Positions 7,444-15,757 of a stretch of DNA of 32,356 nucleotides are shown here, piece by piece (the first letter of the stretch is position 1; each line of letters opens with the position of its first letter). The stretch is taken from assembly GCA_902497145.1 (NCBI GenBank), contig CABVDR010000029.1, forward strand, positions 1-32,356, in the 5' to 3' direction. Under the pieces are notes generated by a model. That model was not told the DNA's origin and made no database searches. It saw only the letters and a program-made list of their open reading frames with translations. This DNA comes from an uncultured Oscillospiraceae bacterium. GTDB taxonomy: Bacteria > Bacillota > Clostridia > Oscillospirales > Oscillospiraceae. Made by a program: the position numbers and the translations under genes.

Positions 7444-8469
7444 ATGAAAGTTGTTACCTTCGGCGAGCTGATGATCCGGCTCCAGCCCTATAACTACGAG
7501 CGTTTTGTCCAGGCTGATCACCTGGAGTTCACCTTCGGCGGCGGCGAGGCCAACGTGGCCGTCTCCCTGGCCAATTACGGCCTGGATGCCGCCTATGTCA
7601 CCAAGCTGCCCGCCCACGCCATCGGCCAGGCGGCTGTCAACTCCCTGCGCCGCTACGGCGTAGACACCTCCATGATCGTCCGGGGCGGTGACCGGGTAGG
7701 CATCTACTTCAACGAGAAGGGCGCTTCCCAGCGGGGCAGCGTGTGCATCTATGACCGCGCCCACTCCGCCATCCAGGAGTCCCAGCCCAGCGACTTTGAC
7801 TGGGACAAGATCTTTGAGGGAGTGGACTGGTTCCACTTCACCGGCATCACTCCCGCGCTGGGTTCCAACCTGGTGGAGACCTGCAAGCAGGCCTGCAAGG
7901 CCGCCAAGGAGCGGGGCGTGAAGATCTCCTGCGACCTCAACTACCGCGGCAAGCTGTGGACCCGTCAGCAGGCCAGGGAGGCCATGACCGAGCTGTGCCA
8001 GTACGTGGACGTGTGCATCTCCAACGAGGAGGACGCCAAGGACGTGTTCGGCATCGAGGCCGAGTCCACCGATATCTACGCCGGCGAGATCAACCACGAG
8101 GGCTACAAGTCCGTGGCCAAGCAGCTGGCCGACAAGTTCGGTTTTGAGAAGGTGGCCATCACCCTGCGGGAGTCCCACTCCGCTTCCGACAACGGCTGGA
8201 GCGCCATGCTCTATGATGTGGCCTCCAACGAGTATTGCTTCTCCAAGAAATACGAGCTGCGCATCATCGACCGGGTAGGCGGCGGCGACAGCTTCGGCGG
8301 CGGTCTGATCTACGCTCTGCTTAATGGCAAGTCCACCCAGGAGGCCGTGGAGTTTGCCGTGGCCGCTTCCGCTCTGAAACACACCATCGAGGGCGACTAC
8401 AACATGGTCACCGTGGCTGAGGTGGAGAAGCTGGCCGGCGGCGACGGCTCCGGCCGTATTCAGCGCTGA
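7444..8469 (+). CDS. kdgK: 2-dehydro-3-deoxygluconate kinase (PfkB family)
   Basis: A 341-residue ribokinase-fold enzyme expected to phosphorylate KDG with ATP, giving the substrate of the aldolase just upstream. The N-terminal FGELMIRLQP and FTFGGGEANVAVSLA segments bind the sugar; the C-terminal signature DRVGGGDSFGGGLIYA carries the anion hole and catalytic Asp (GGGD). Length and both signatures fit KDG kinases rather than fructokinases, and the neighbours uxuA, uxuB and kdgA support this. AAGGAG precedes the ATG by nine bases. The gap of 47 bases after kdgA has no terminator, so the two are co-transcribed. A perfect hairpin follows the gene. Confidence 0.9.
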   Translation: MKVVTFGELMIRLQPYNYERFVQADHLEFTFGGGEANVAVSLANYGLDAAYVTKLPAHAIGQAAVNSLRRYGVDTSMIVRGGDRVGIYFNEKGASQRGSVCIYDRAHSAIQESQPSDFDWDKIFEGVDWFHFTGITPALGSNLVETCKQACKAAKERGVKISCDLNYRGKLWTRQQAREAMTELCQYVDVCISNEEDAKDVFGIEAESTDIYAGEINHEGYKSVAKQLADKFGFEKVAITLRESHSASDNGWSAMLYDVASNEYCFSKKYELRIIDRVGGGDSFGGGLIYALLNGKSTQEAVEFAVAASALKHTIEGDYNMVTVAEVEKLAGGDGSGRIQR

Positions 8470-8511
8470 TTTCGATGTTTTGACTTTCTCCTTCATTCCT
8501 TTTTATCCTTG

Positions 8512-8554
8512 CCTTGGGGCTGGGCGCAAAACGCCCAGCCCCAAGGCCATTTTT
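8512..8554 (+). terminator. Intra-operon terminator or attenuator between the two kinase genes
   Basis: A perfect 15-bp stem (8512-8526 with 8532-8546), five-base loop and a T run at 8550-8554, only 10 bases before the ribosome site of the second kinase. Full termination would silence the second kinase unless it has its own promoter, so partial read-through or mRNA stabilisation is likely. Confidence 0.8.
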
Positions 8555-8578
8555 ATAAATCTTCCGGAGGTACCACCT

Positions 8579-9667
8579 ATGGAACACAGCAATCCTCTGC
8601 TCCGACACAGTGACAGTCCCTGCAAATTCATTACCATCGGCGAGATCATGCTCCGCCTGACCCCGCCCAATTATGAGAAGATCCGGGTGTCCACCGGCTT
8701 TGAGGCCAGCTACGGCGGCAGTGAGGCCAACATTGCCCTCTCCCTGGCCAATCTTGGCGTGGACTCCACCTTCTTCAGCGTGGTGCCCAACAACAGCCTG
8801 GGCAAAAGCGCGGTGCGCATGCTGCGCAGCAATGACGTCCACTGCACCCCTATGATTCTCTCTACCCCGGAGGAGACCCCCACCCACCGTCTGGGCACCT
8901 ACTACCTGGAGACGGGCTACGGCATCCGCTCCAGCAAGGTCACCTACGACCGCAAGCACAGCGCTATCACAGAATACGATTTCTCCCAGGTAGATCTGGA
9001 CGCACTGCTGGATGGCTTTGACTGGCTCCATCTCAGCGGTATTACCCCGGCGCTCAGCCCCTCCTGCGCCCAGCTTGTCCTGGACTGTCTCAAAACCGCC
9101 CGGAGCAAAGGCATGACCATCAGCTTTGACGGCAACTTCCGCTCCGCCCTGTGGAGCTGGGAGGAGGCCCGGGACTTCTGTACCCAGTGCCTGCCCTATG
9201 TGGACGTCCTGCTGGGCATTGAGCCCTACCACCTGTGGCGGGACGACAACGACCACAGCAAGGGGGACTGGAAGGACGAGGTCCCCCTGCACCCCAGCTA
9301 CGAGGAGCAGGATATGATCTTTCAGGCCTTTGTGGAGCGCTATCCCAATCTCAAGTGCATTGCCCGCCACGTGCGCTACGCCCACAGCGGCAGCGAAAAC
9401 AGTCTGAAGGCCTTTATGTGGCTGGACGGCCACACCTTCGAGAGCCGCCTGTTCACCTTCACCATCCTGGACCGGGTAGGCGGCGGCGACGCCTTTGCCA
9501 GTGGACTGATCTATGCCATGATGCACCATGATTCTCCCATGGACACCCTGAACTTCGCTGTGGCCAGCAGCGCCATCAAGCACACCATCCACGGCGACGG
9601 CAACATTACCGACGATGTGGACACCATCCGCAACCTGATGAATATGAACTACGACATTCGCCGCTGA
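8579..9667 (+). CDS. Second PfkB-family sugar kinase, paralogue of KDG kinase
   Basis: A 362-residue PfkB kinase clearly related to the upstream KDG kinase: FITIGEIMLRLTP, YGGSEANIALSLANLG, the shared YDRKHSAI segment and the signature DRVGGGDAFASGLIYA. It carries an extra segment of about 20 residues around 225-245 (LWRDDNDHSKGDWKDEV) that the other copy lacks. The open frame extends to 8480, but GGAGG at 8566-8570 sets the ATG at 8579. It is separated from kdgK by a perfect hairpin, so its level may differ. The substrate may be KDG, its C4 epimer 2-keto-3-deoxygalactonate, or another ketodeoxy sugar acid; sequence alone does not decide. Confidence 0.85.
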   Translation: MEHSNPLLRHSDSPCKFITIGEIMLRLTPPNYEKIRVSTGFEASYGGSEANIALSLANLGVDSTFFSVVPNNSLGKSAVRMLRSNDVHCTPMILSTPEETPTHRLGTYYLETGYGIRSSKVTYDRKHSAITEYDFSQVDLDALLDGFDWLHLSGITPALSPSCAQLVLDCLKTARSKGMTISFDGNFRSALWSWEEARDFCTQCLPYVDVLLGIEPYHLWRDDNDHSKGDWKDEVPLHPSYEEQDMIFQAFVERYPNLKCIARHVRYAHSGSENSLKAFMWLDGHTFESRLFTFTILDRVGGGDAFASGLIYAMMHHDSPMDTLNFAVASSAIKHTIHGDGNITDDVDTIRNLMNMNYDIRR

Positions 9668-9680
9668 TCGGCGGCTTAAC

Positions 9681-9730
9681 AAAAGATCCCCGGCACTGGA
9701 GGCCTCTGCTCCAATGCCGGGGATCTTTTT
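9681..9730. terminator. Bidirectional terminator between convergent kinase and uxuB genes
   Basis: A 21-bp stem (9681-9701 with 9709-9729, one mismatch) with a seven-base loop. It is flanked by AAAA on the left and TTTTT on the right, so it can stop transcription from both sides. Confidence 0.92.
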
Positions 9731-9748
9731 AAAGAAACGGGGAGATAT

Positions 9749-11362
9749 TTACTCGCCCAGATACTTTTTCAGGACGGCCCGCACCGCACCGGGTCCGGCC
9801 AGCTCCTCCACAAACATCTCCTCCACGCGGCTGCCGATGCCCGCCTGGTACAGGTCTACACCGAAAATGTTGGCGTTGGACAGGATGTCCTTGAGCTGCC
9901 CCTGGTAGCTCTCAGGCTTGCCCACTTCCACACCGGAGAGCTGCTGGGTAAGCAGGGGAAGCATGGGATCGGCGGAGCGCTCAAAGGCATTGCCCTGGTC
10001 GTCCATACCCAGCAGGTAGCGGCACCAGCCAGCAATGGCCAGGGGGATGGCCACCAGTTTTTTGGCATTGCCGTACTTCTCCACATAGGCCTTGATGGTC
10101 TCGCCGTAGCGGATGCCCACCTTCTGGGAGGTATCGGTGGCAATACGCTGGGGGGTATCAGGCATAAAGGGGTTGGGGATACGCACCTGGAGGACCTCAT
10201 CCACAAAGGCCTTGGGGGAGAGGATGCCGGGATCAGTGACCACTGGCATGCCCTCCACTGGACCGATCTGGTGGACCAGCTTGTTCAGCTGAGGATCCTT
10301 CATCTCGTCAGCGATCAGGGTATAACCCAGCACGCAGCCGTATACCGCCAGGGCGGTGTGCAGGGGGTTGAGGCAGGTTGTCACCTTCATCCGCTCCACC
10401 TTGTTGACGGTGTCCCGGTCGGTAAAGTACACACCGGCCTTCTCCAGGGCGGGCCGCCCGTTGGGGAAGCGGTCCTCAATGACCAGATACTGGGGGCCCT
10501 CGGCGTTGACGAAGGGAGCAATATAGGTGTTCTTGGAGGTGATCACAGGGGCCATGTTCTCCACACCCAGAGCGGCCAGGTCCTGACAGACGGAGTCGGC
10601 AGGGCGGGGGGTGATCTTGTCGATCATGGACCAGGGGAAGGAGACCTGGGTCTCGTCAGACACATAATCCACAAAGCCCTGATCCACAAAGCCCTTCTCC
10701 TGCCAGGCCTGAGCCATGGTCAGGATGGAACTGCGCAGCTTCTCGCCGTTGTGGGAGCAGTTGTCCATGGACACCACGGCCAGAGGGGGCTTGCCGCTGC
10801 CATAGCGGTGGAAGAGCAGGGCGCACACCACCGCCATGGCAGAGCCAGGCTTCTCAGGCCCATTGTCGATATCGGCCTGAATGAAGGGGAAGAACTCTCC
10901 CTGGGCATTTTTCAGGGCGTAGCCCTTCTCGGTAATGGTAAAGGAGATCATCTGCAGGCCGGGGTTGGCAAAGATCTCTTTCAGCCGGTCCCACTCCTGG
11001 GCCACAGCACTCTGGGCTTTGATGGCCTCAGTAAGGGAGCCCAGCACCTGCTTGTCAGTGCTGCCGTCGGCATTGAGGGTGACCGCCAGGACCAGATTGT
11101 CATAGGGCTGGTAGATCTTGTCCACCACATCAAAGTCAAAGGTCTCCACACAGGTGATGCCCTTGTCCGCCGCACCGGAGGACAGGAGTTTATCCGCCAG
11201 GCCGCCGATAAAGATGCGGAAAATATTGCCCGCACCGAAATGGACCCACACCGGAGCCTCCTTGGTGCGCTGGGCCACCTGGGCCACATCATAGCTGGGC
11301 AGAGCGATCCCCGCCGCCTGCCAAGCCGCCTGATCCTTTAATCCTTCTAACGTCAGCTTCAT
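9749..11362 (-). CDS. uxuB: Fructuronate reductase / D-mannonate oxidoreductase (mannitol dehydrogenase family)
   Basis: A 537-residue NAD-dependent long-chain dehydrogenase that interconverts D-fructuronate and D-mannonate. The N-terminal dinucleotide-binding segment is VWVHFGAGNIFR (38-49); the catalytic block MKVTTCLNPLHTALA has K326, N332 and H335. The size agrees with the mannitol dehydrogenase family. In the UxuB sequences I remember, the Lys is five residues before the Asn; here it is six, so this is a divergent lineage or a slightly shifted active site. It is the last gene of the TRAP-uxuA-uxuB operon, 17 bases after uxuA, and ends at a bidirectional terminator. Its product is the substrate of UxuA. 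Confidence 0.9.
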   Translation of the reverse strand: MKLTLEGLKDQAAWQAAGIALPSYDVAQVAQRTKEAPVWVHFGAGNIFRIFIGGLADKLLSSGAADKGITCVETFDFDVVDKIYQPYDNLVLAVTLNADGSTDKQVLGSLTEAIKAQSAVAQEWDRLKEIFANPGLQMISFTITEKGYALKNAQGEFFPFIQADIDNGPEKPGSAMAVVCALLFHRYGSGKPPLAVVSMDNCSHNGEKLRSSILTMAQAWQEKGFVDQGFVDYVSDETQVSFPWSMIDKITPRPADSVCQDLAALGVENMAPVITSKNTYIAPFVNAEGPQYLVIEDRFPNGRPALEKAGVYFTDRDTVNKVERMKVTTCLNPLHTALAVYGCVLGYTLIADEMKDPQLNKLVHQIGPVEGMPVVTDPGILSPKAFVDEVLQVRIPNPFMPDTPQRIATDTSQKVGIRYGETIKAYVEKYGNAKKLVAIPLAIAGWCRYLLGMDDQGNAFERSADPMLPLLTQQLSGVEVGKPESYQGQLKDILSNANIFGVDLYQAGIGSRVEEMFVEELAGPGAVRAVLKKYLGE

Positions 11363-11379
11363 ATCCGCTCACATCCTCT

Positions 11380-12456
11380 TCAAATATTCTGGGCGTCCTT
11401 GCGGATGGACTCCCACAGGCCGCACAGGTAAGCCGCACCCAGAGCGCGGTCATACAGGCCGTAGCCGGGCATGGCCTTCTCGCCCCAAATCATCCGGCCG
11501 TGGTCGGGACGGATGGGACCGTCAAAGCCGGTCTCATACAGGGCCTTCATCACGCCGTGCATATCAAAGGTCCCGTCCTCGCTGAGATGGGCGCTCTCCT
11601 CAAAGTCCCGCATGCCGTCGTTGAAGCGCAGGTTGCGGATGTGGGCAAAGTGGATGCGGCCCTTGAGCATGCGCACGGTGGCAATCAGGTCGTTGTTCAG
11701 ATTGGTGCCGTAGGAGCCCATGCAGAAGGTGACGCCGTTGTGGGGGTTGGGCACCATGTCCATCATGCGCTTGAGCTTGGCCTGGCTGGAGATGATGCGG
11801 GGCAGACCGAACACGCTCCAGGCGGGATCGTCGGGGTGGATGGCCATATTGATGTTGTACTGATCACACACTGGCATAATAGCCTCCAGGAAATACTTTA
11901 GGTTATCAAACAGCTTGTCCTCGTCGATGTCCTTGTACATCTCAAACAGCTCCTGGACCTTGGCCATACGCTCCGGCTCCCAGCCGGGCATGACAGTGCC
12001 GTTCATATCGTCTTTAATGGTGTCAAACATTTTCTTGGGGTCCATGCGGTCGATGACGTCCTGGTTGTAGGCCATGACCGTGGAGCCGTCCTCCCGCTTG
12101 CGGTCCAGCTCGGTGCGGGTCCAGTCAAACACAGGCATAAAGTTATAGCACACCAGATGGATGTCCGCCTTGCCCAGGTTCTCCAAGGTCTTGATGTAGG
12201 CGGCGATGTCCTTGTCCCGGTCGGGACCGGCGGTCTTGATGGCGTCGCTGACGTTGACGCTCTCGATACCGGCCAGGTGCAGGCCGGCGTCCTCTACCTC
12301 TTTCTTCAGAGCCAGGATCTCGTCCAGCTCCCACACCTCGCCGGGCAGCTTATTATACAGGGTGCTGATGATCCCCTTCACATAGCCAGTCTGCCGAATC
12401 TGCTCCAGGGTCACGGTATCATGCTCTTTGCCGTACCAGCGCATAGTCATTTCCAT
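11380..12456 (-). CDS. uxuA: D-mannonate dehydratase
   Basis: A 358-residue metal-dependent dehydratase converting D-mannonate to 2-keto-3-deoxygluconate. Family motifs are intact: early MRWYG, the AIHPDDP segment (H207), FCMGSYG (C245), HIRN (H272) and IRPDHGRM (D318, H319), which supply the metal and catalytic residues. AGGAG lies about 11 bases before the ATG. It lies 61 bases after dctM in the same orientation, across a small hairpin but no clear terminator, so it is part of the transporter operon. Product feeds the KDG kinase coded on the other strand. Confidence 0.95.
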   Translation of the reverse strand: MEMTMRWYGKEHDTVTLEQIRQTGYVKGIISTLYNKLPGEVWELDEILALKKEVEDAGLHLAGIESVNVSDAIKTAGPDRDKDIAAYIKTLENLGKADIHLVCYNFMPVFDWTRTELDRKREDGSTVMAYNQDVIDRMDPKKMFDTIKDDMNGTVMPGWEPERMAKVQELFEMYKDIDEDKLFDNLKYFLEAIMPVCDQYNINMAIHPDDPAWSVFGLPRIISSQAKLKRMMDMVPNPHNGVTFCMGSYGTNLNNDLIATVRMLKGRIHFAHIRNLRFNDGMRDFEESAHLSEDGTFDMHGVMKALYETGFDGPIRPDHGRMIWGEKAMPGYGLYDRALGAAYLCGLWESIRKDAQNI

Positions 12457-12507
12457 AATAATTTACTCTCCTATCTTAAACATACGACTTTTATTTTACA
12501 TTGGGGT

Positions 12508-12528
12508 CCGGCGGACATCAGCCGCCGG
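12508..12528 (-). other. Small hairpin at the dctM 3' end
   Basis: Perfect CCGGCGG-N7-CCGCCGG stem overlapping the dctM stop codon, with no T run after it on the minus strand. More likely an mRNA processing or stabilising hairpin than a terminator. Confidence 0.4.
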
Positions 12529-13801
12529 TGAAGAAGTTCATGGGCACGATCACAGTGGCGGGGAACAGGATCATCAGCAGCAGAATGATCACTTCAGCCA
12601 GCAGGAAGGGCCACACGGCCTTGACCATACGCTCCATGTTGATCTTGCCGGCGCCGCAGGCTACGTTGAGTACGGTGCCCACAGGAGGGGTCAGCAGACC
12701 CAGCACACACATGAGGATGAACACCACGCCGAAGTAGCCGGTGTTGATGCCGGCAGCCTTGACGGCGGGCATCAGCACGGGAGTAAGGATCATAATGGTG
12801 GGGGTCACATCCATGGAAGTGCCTACCAGCAGAACAATGCCGCAGGTGACCAGCATGAGAAGGGTGGGGTGCTCGATGAAGGGGGCCAGGATGCTGGTGA
12901 CAATAGCGGGAACGTTGGCCACTGTCATCATCCAGGAGGACACCATGGCCGCCGCAGCCAGGAACATAATAATGGAGGAGGACTTGGCCGCGGAGACCAG
13001 GCACTCCATCAGCATGGAAAGCTTCAGCTCCCGGTAGACCACCAGGCCAACAAACAGGGCGTACACCGCCGCAATCACACCGGCCTCGGTGGGGGTAAAC
13101 TTTCCGCTGCGCAGACCCCACAGGATGAACAGAGGCAGAGCCAGCGCCCACAGGCCGTCCACAATGGCCTTGAACACCTCTTTGGCGCTCTGGCGGGGCG
13201 CGGTGGGCAGCTTGTCCCGCTTGGCCACGAAGAACCACAGGATGCACAGAGAAACGGACAGGTAGCAGGCGGGGGCAATACCGCCCATAAACAGCTCGGT
13301 GACCGACACGCCCGCCTGTACGCCGAACACGATCATAGGCACAGAGGGGGGCATGATGGGGGAGAGGATGTTGCCTGCTGCGATCAGGCCGGTGCAGGTG
13401 TCCCGCTTGTAGCCGGCCCGCACCATCATGGGGATCAGGATGGCGCCCAGGAAGGCGGTGGAGGCCACAGCGGAGCCCACCATGCTGGCAAACACCAGAA
13501 TGGCCAGAATGGACACGTAGCCCAGACCGCCCCGCACCGAGCCCACCAGGGCGTTGGCGGTGTTGACGATCCGCTTGGTAATACCGCCCCGGTTCATAAA
13601 CTCACCGGCCATAATAAAGAAAGGCACGGCCATCATGGAGAAGGAGTCGGCGCCGGAAAACAGGTTTTGGGCCAGGATCTGAGAATTGAATCCGTCCAGA
13701 TACAGCATCATGCACACGCCGCTGAACATCAGAGAAAAGCACACCGGGATCCCGATGAGCATACCGCCTACCAGGGCGGCCAAAAATACCACGAGTGTCA
13801 T
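12518..13801 (-). CDS. dctM: TRAP transporter large permease
   Basis: A 427-residue membrane protein of the DctM family with about 12 hydrophobic segments. Family marks are SFSMMAVPFFIMAGEFMNRGG, SGSAVAS-like VGSAVASTAFLGAILIP, and ILSPIMPPSVPMIVFG. It is the sodium-driven transport channel of a tripartite ATP-independent importer. Gene order dctP-dctQ-dctM with near-abutting ends (3 bases after dctQ) shows co-expression. The linked uxuA and uxuB genes point to a hexuronate or aldonate as substrate. Confidence 0.95.
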   Translation of the reverse strand: MTLVVFLAALVGGMLIGIPVCFSLMFSGVCMMLYLDGFNSQILAQNLFSGADSFSMMAVPFFIMAGEFMNRGGITKRIVNTANALVGSVRGGLGYVSILAILVFASMVGSAVASTAFLGAILIPMMVRAGYKRDTCTGLIAAGNILSPIMPPSVPMIVFGVQAGVSVTELFMGGIAPACYLSVSLCILWFFVAKRDKLPTAPRQSAKEVFKAIVDGLWALALPLFILWGLRSGKFTPTEAGVIAAVYALFVGLVVYRELKLSMLMECLVSAAKSSSIIMFLAAAAMVSSWMMTVANVPAIVTSILAPFIEHPTLLMLVTCGIVLLVGTSMDVTPTIMILTPVLMPAVKAAGINTGYFGVVFILMCVLGLLTPPVGTVLNVACGAGKINMERMVKAVWPFLLAEVIILLLMILFPATVIVPMNFFTGG

Positions 13802-13804
13802 TGC

Positions 13805-14392
13805 TTATTTACCTCCCTCTTCATTCAGGCGCTTGGCATACTCCTCGTCGGAGAGGTCCTCGCTGCCTGTCTCAGCCATGATCTCGTCCTCGTCGGTGGT
13901 CATGGACACGATGCTGGAGATCTCGGAGGGATGGGTCACGGCATATACGATGTTTGCCGCAGCCATAGCCGCAATGGACACGCCGGTGATGATGCCCACA
14001 GAGTAGAGCAGCGCATAGGAGATCCCCAGAGCGGCGGTGCGGGACTCGGTGTTCTGAAGAACCATCTTGCCCGAACCGTGGACCAGGATGCACATCAGCA
14101 CCGCAATGACCAGCTGAGAGACCACATACATCACCATCTGCAGCGGGCGGGGGACCCGGGAGATCAGGGTATCTACGCCCAGGTGTCCGTTGACGCGCAT
14201 GGCGCTGATGGCGCCCACATAGGTGACAAAGACAAACAGGTAACGGGACAGCTCCTCAGACCAGGTCAGGCCGGAGTTGAAGCAGGTGCGCAGAACCACG
14301 TTCAGGAATACGAACAGCACCATCAGGCCGGTAAGTATTCCGGTCAGATAGTCGATTCCTTTAAACAATTTATCCATTGTCGCGTTTTTCAT
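13805..14392 (-). CDS. dctQ: TRAP transporter small permease
   Basis: A 195-residue membrane protein with four hydrophobic segments and the DctQ-typical TWSEELSRYLFVFVTYVGA segment. It forms the membrane complex with DctM. A GTG at 14398 is also in frame, but GAGGTG sits seven bases before the ATG at 14392 and too close to the GTG, so the ATG is chosen. The C-terminal tail of about 40 residues (DEDEIMAETGSEDLSDEEYAK) is acidic and longer than in many small permeases; its role is unknown. Confidence 0.93.
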   Translation of the reverse strand: MKNATMDKLFKGIDYLTGILTGLMVLFVFLNVVLRTCFNSGLTWSEELSRYLFVFVTYVGAISAMRVNGHLGVDTLISRVPRPLQMVMYVVSQLVIAVLMCILVHGSGKMVLQNTESRTAALGISYALLYSVGIITGVSIAAMAAANIVYAVTHPSEISSIVSMTTDEDEIMAETGSEDLSDEEYAKRLNEEGGK

Positions 14393-14403
14393 CTTCACTC
14401 ACC

Positions 14404-15429
14404 TCACTCAATATCCGCAATCATCTGACGGACTTCGGGGGCCCACTCATACTGGGAGTCCAGATAGTCGTAGACAGGCTGGATCATCTCCAGCATCTGC
14501 TGACGCTCTTCTTCGCTCATCTCAGTGACCGTCAGGCCCTGATCCTTCATAAACTGCTCATCCTCTTCCAGCTGCTCAATGTACAGATCCCAGGCGTAGT
14601 CGGAGGCCTCCTCAGCAGCCTGAGCAAAGCTCTTCTGATCCTCTTCGCTCAGGGAATCCCAGAACTCGTCACTGGCAAACAGCTCCAAAGACGCGATGAT
14701 GTGGTTGGTAAGGTAGGCATAGTCCTGCACTTCATACCAGCCCTCGTTGCGCACGGTAGCCAGGGGGTTATCCTGTCCGTCGGCCACACCCTGCTCCAGA
14801 GCGGTGAACACCTCGCCCATATCCATGATGACCACGTTGGCGCCCAGGCTCTCAGCCAGCCGGACATGGATGGGGTTGTTGGGCATTCTCAGCTTCTGCC
14901 CCTTAAAATCCTCCAGGCTGGTCAGCTCCTTGTTGGAGGTGAACACGCGGGCACCGTTGGGGAACCAGGACATGAGCTGCACCGGCTGGCTGGACTCGAT
15001 GTCCTCTGCGATGTAGTCTCCCAGCTCGCCCTGGTAGCACCGGCGGGCATGCTCCACATCCCGGAACACAAAGGGAAAGTCAGGAATGGACATCTTAGGG
15101 GTCTCCGACCACATGGGGGTGCCCACCATGCACAGCTCAATGATGCCGCTGCGGGTGTAGTCATAGGTAACTTTTTCTGCCCCCAGCACGCCGGAGGTGT
15201 AGATCTGCACATTGTAGCGCCCACCGGTCAGCTCCTCCACCCGGGGCTCAAATACTTCTTTCAGGGCACGGGCCGCCGGAGTCATGTCCGACACACACAC
15301 GGACAGCTTGACAAGCTTTCCGCTGCCCTCTTCGCTGCCGGAGCATCCGCTTAAGCTGCACACCCCGGCCAGGGTGGCTGCGCTCAGGCAAAGGCATAGT
15401 CCTTTCTTTGCCAGCTCTTTTAATTTCAT
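14404..15429 (-). CDS. dctP: TRAP transporter solute-binding lipoprotein
   Basis: A 341-residue secreted binding protein. A lipoprotein signal ends in the lipobox LSGC, making C29 the predicted lipid anchor. DctP marks follow: GVLGAEKVTYDYTRSG, KLRMPNNPIHVRLAESLGA with the Arg that usually clamps the carboxylate, and EVFTALEQGVADGQDNP. It captures the solute outside the cell and passes it to DctQM. AGGAGG precedes the ATG. It is the first gene of the dctPQM-uxuAB operon and divergent from the zinc dehydrogenase, with operator-like repeats in between. The substrate is inferred as a hexuronate or aldonate. Confidence 0.95.
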   Translation of the reverse strand: MKLKELAKKGLCLCLSAATLAGVCSLSGCSGSEEGSGKLVKLSVCVSDMTPAARALKEVFEPRVEELTGGRYNVQIYTSGVLGAEKVTYDYTRSGIIELCMVGTPMWSETPKMSIPDFPFVFRDVEHARRCYQGELGDYIAEDIESSQPVQLMSWFPNGARVFTSNKELTSLEDFKGQKLRMPNNPIHVRLAESLGANVVIMDMGEVFTALEQGVADGQDNPLATVRNEGWYEVQDYAYLTNHIIASLELFASDEFWDSLSEEDQKSFAQAAEEASDYAWDLYIEQLEEDEQFMKDQGLTVTEMSEEERQQMLEMIQPVYDYLDSQYEWAPEVRQMIADIE

Positions 15430-15757
15430 ATTGATGTTTCCTCCTACCGCTGCTTCCCCTTAATACCCACGCTGGAATTCATCTCGTTTTCTCTAGCTTG
15501 TATGGTAGTATATATTTAATTATTTTTCAACTCGGCATATCCCACGAGTTTTTACTCCTGTTTTTGTATCTTTTGACCATCTTTACTTTTTTATCCAAAT
15601 TCTTATTGACAGTTTTTTGATTCAGTATTACCATACTACCATACAAGATATCTCGTGCTTCTCTCGACACAACATAAGCTTTCCCCTTTTTTGAACCTTT
15701 CTGTCCCATGTCCCAGCACGATCATTATGATATCATTAATAAAGAAGGAGTCTTATT
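15430..15757. promoter_or_regulatory. Divergent control region with paired inverted 15-bp repeats
   Basis: AT-rich 328-base region between dctP and the dehydrogenase gene. CTTGTATGGTAGTAT occurs at 15497-15511 on the plus strand and exactly inverted at 15633-15647, one near each gene. A related site, TGGTATGCTAGTATATGG, lies before the GntR gene. Candidate promoters overlap both: minus TTGAAA (15525-15530), 17 bases, TACCAT (15502-15507); plus TTGACA (15606-15611), 17 bases, TACCAT (15629-15634). The likely binder is the GntR protein coded at 16886. Confidence 0.6.

Noticed and set aside
11993..11999. Isolated AGTGCCG inside uxuA resembling the ECF -10 box
   Set aside because: No TAAAACC partner at 14 bases; chance match within coding sequence.
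12428..14428. A 666-codon open frame on the plus strand
   Set aside because: Opposite dctM and dctQ, rich in His/Gly/Gln with no domain; an antisense shadow of biased codons.
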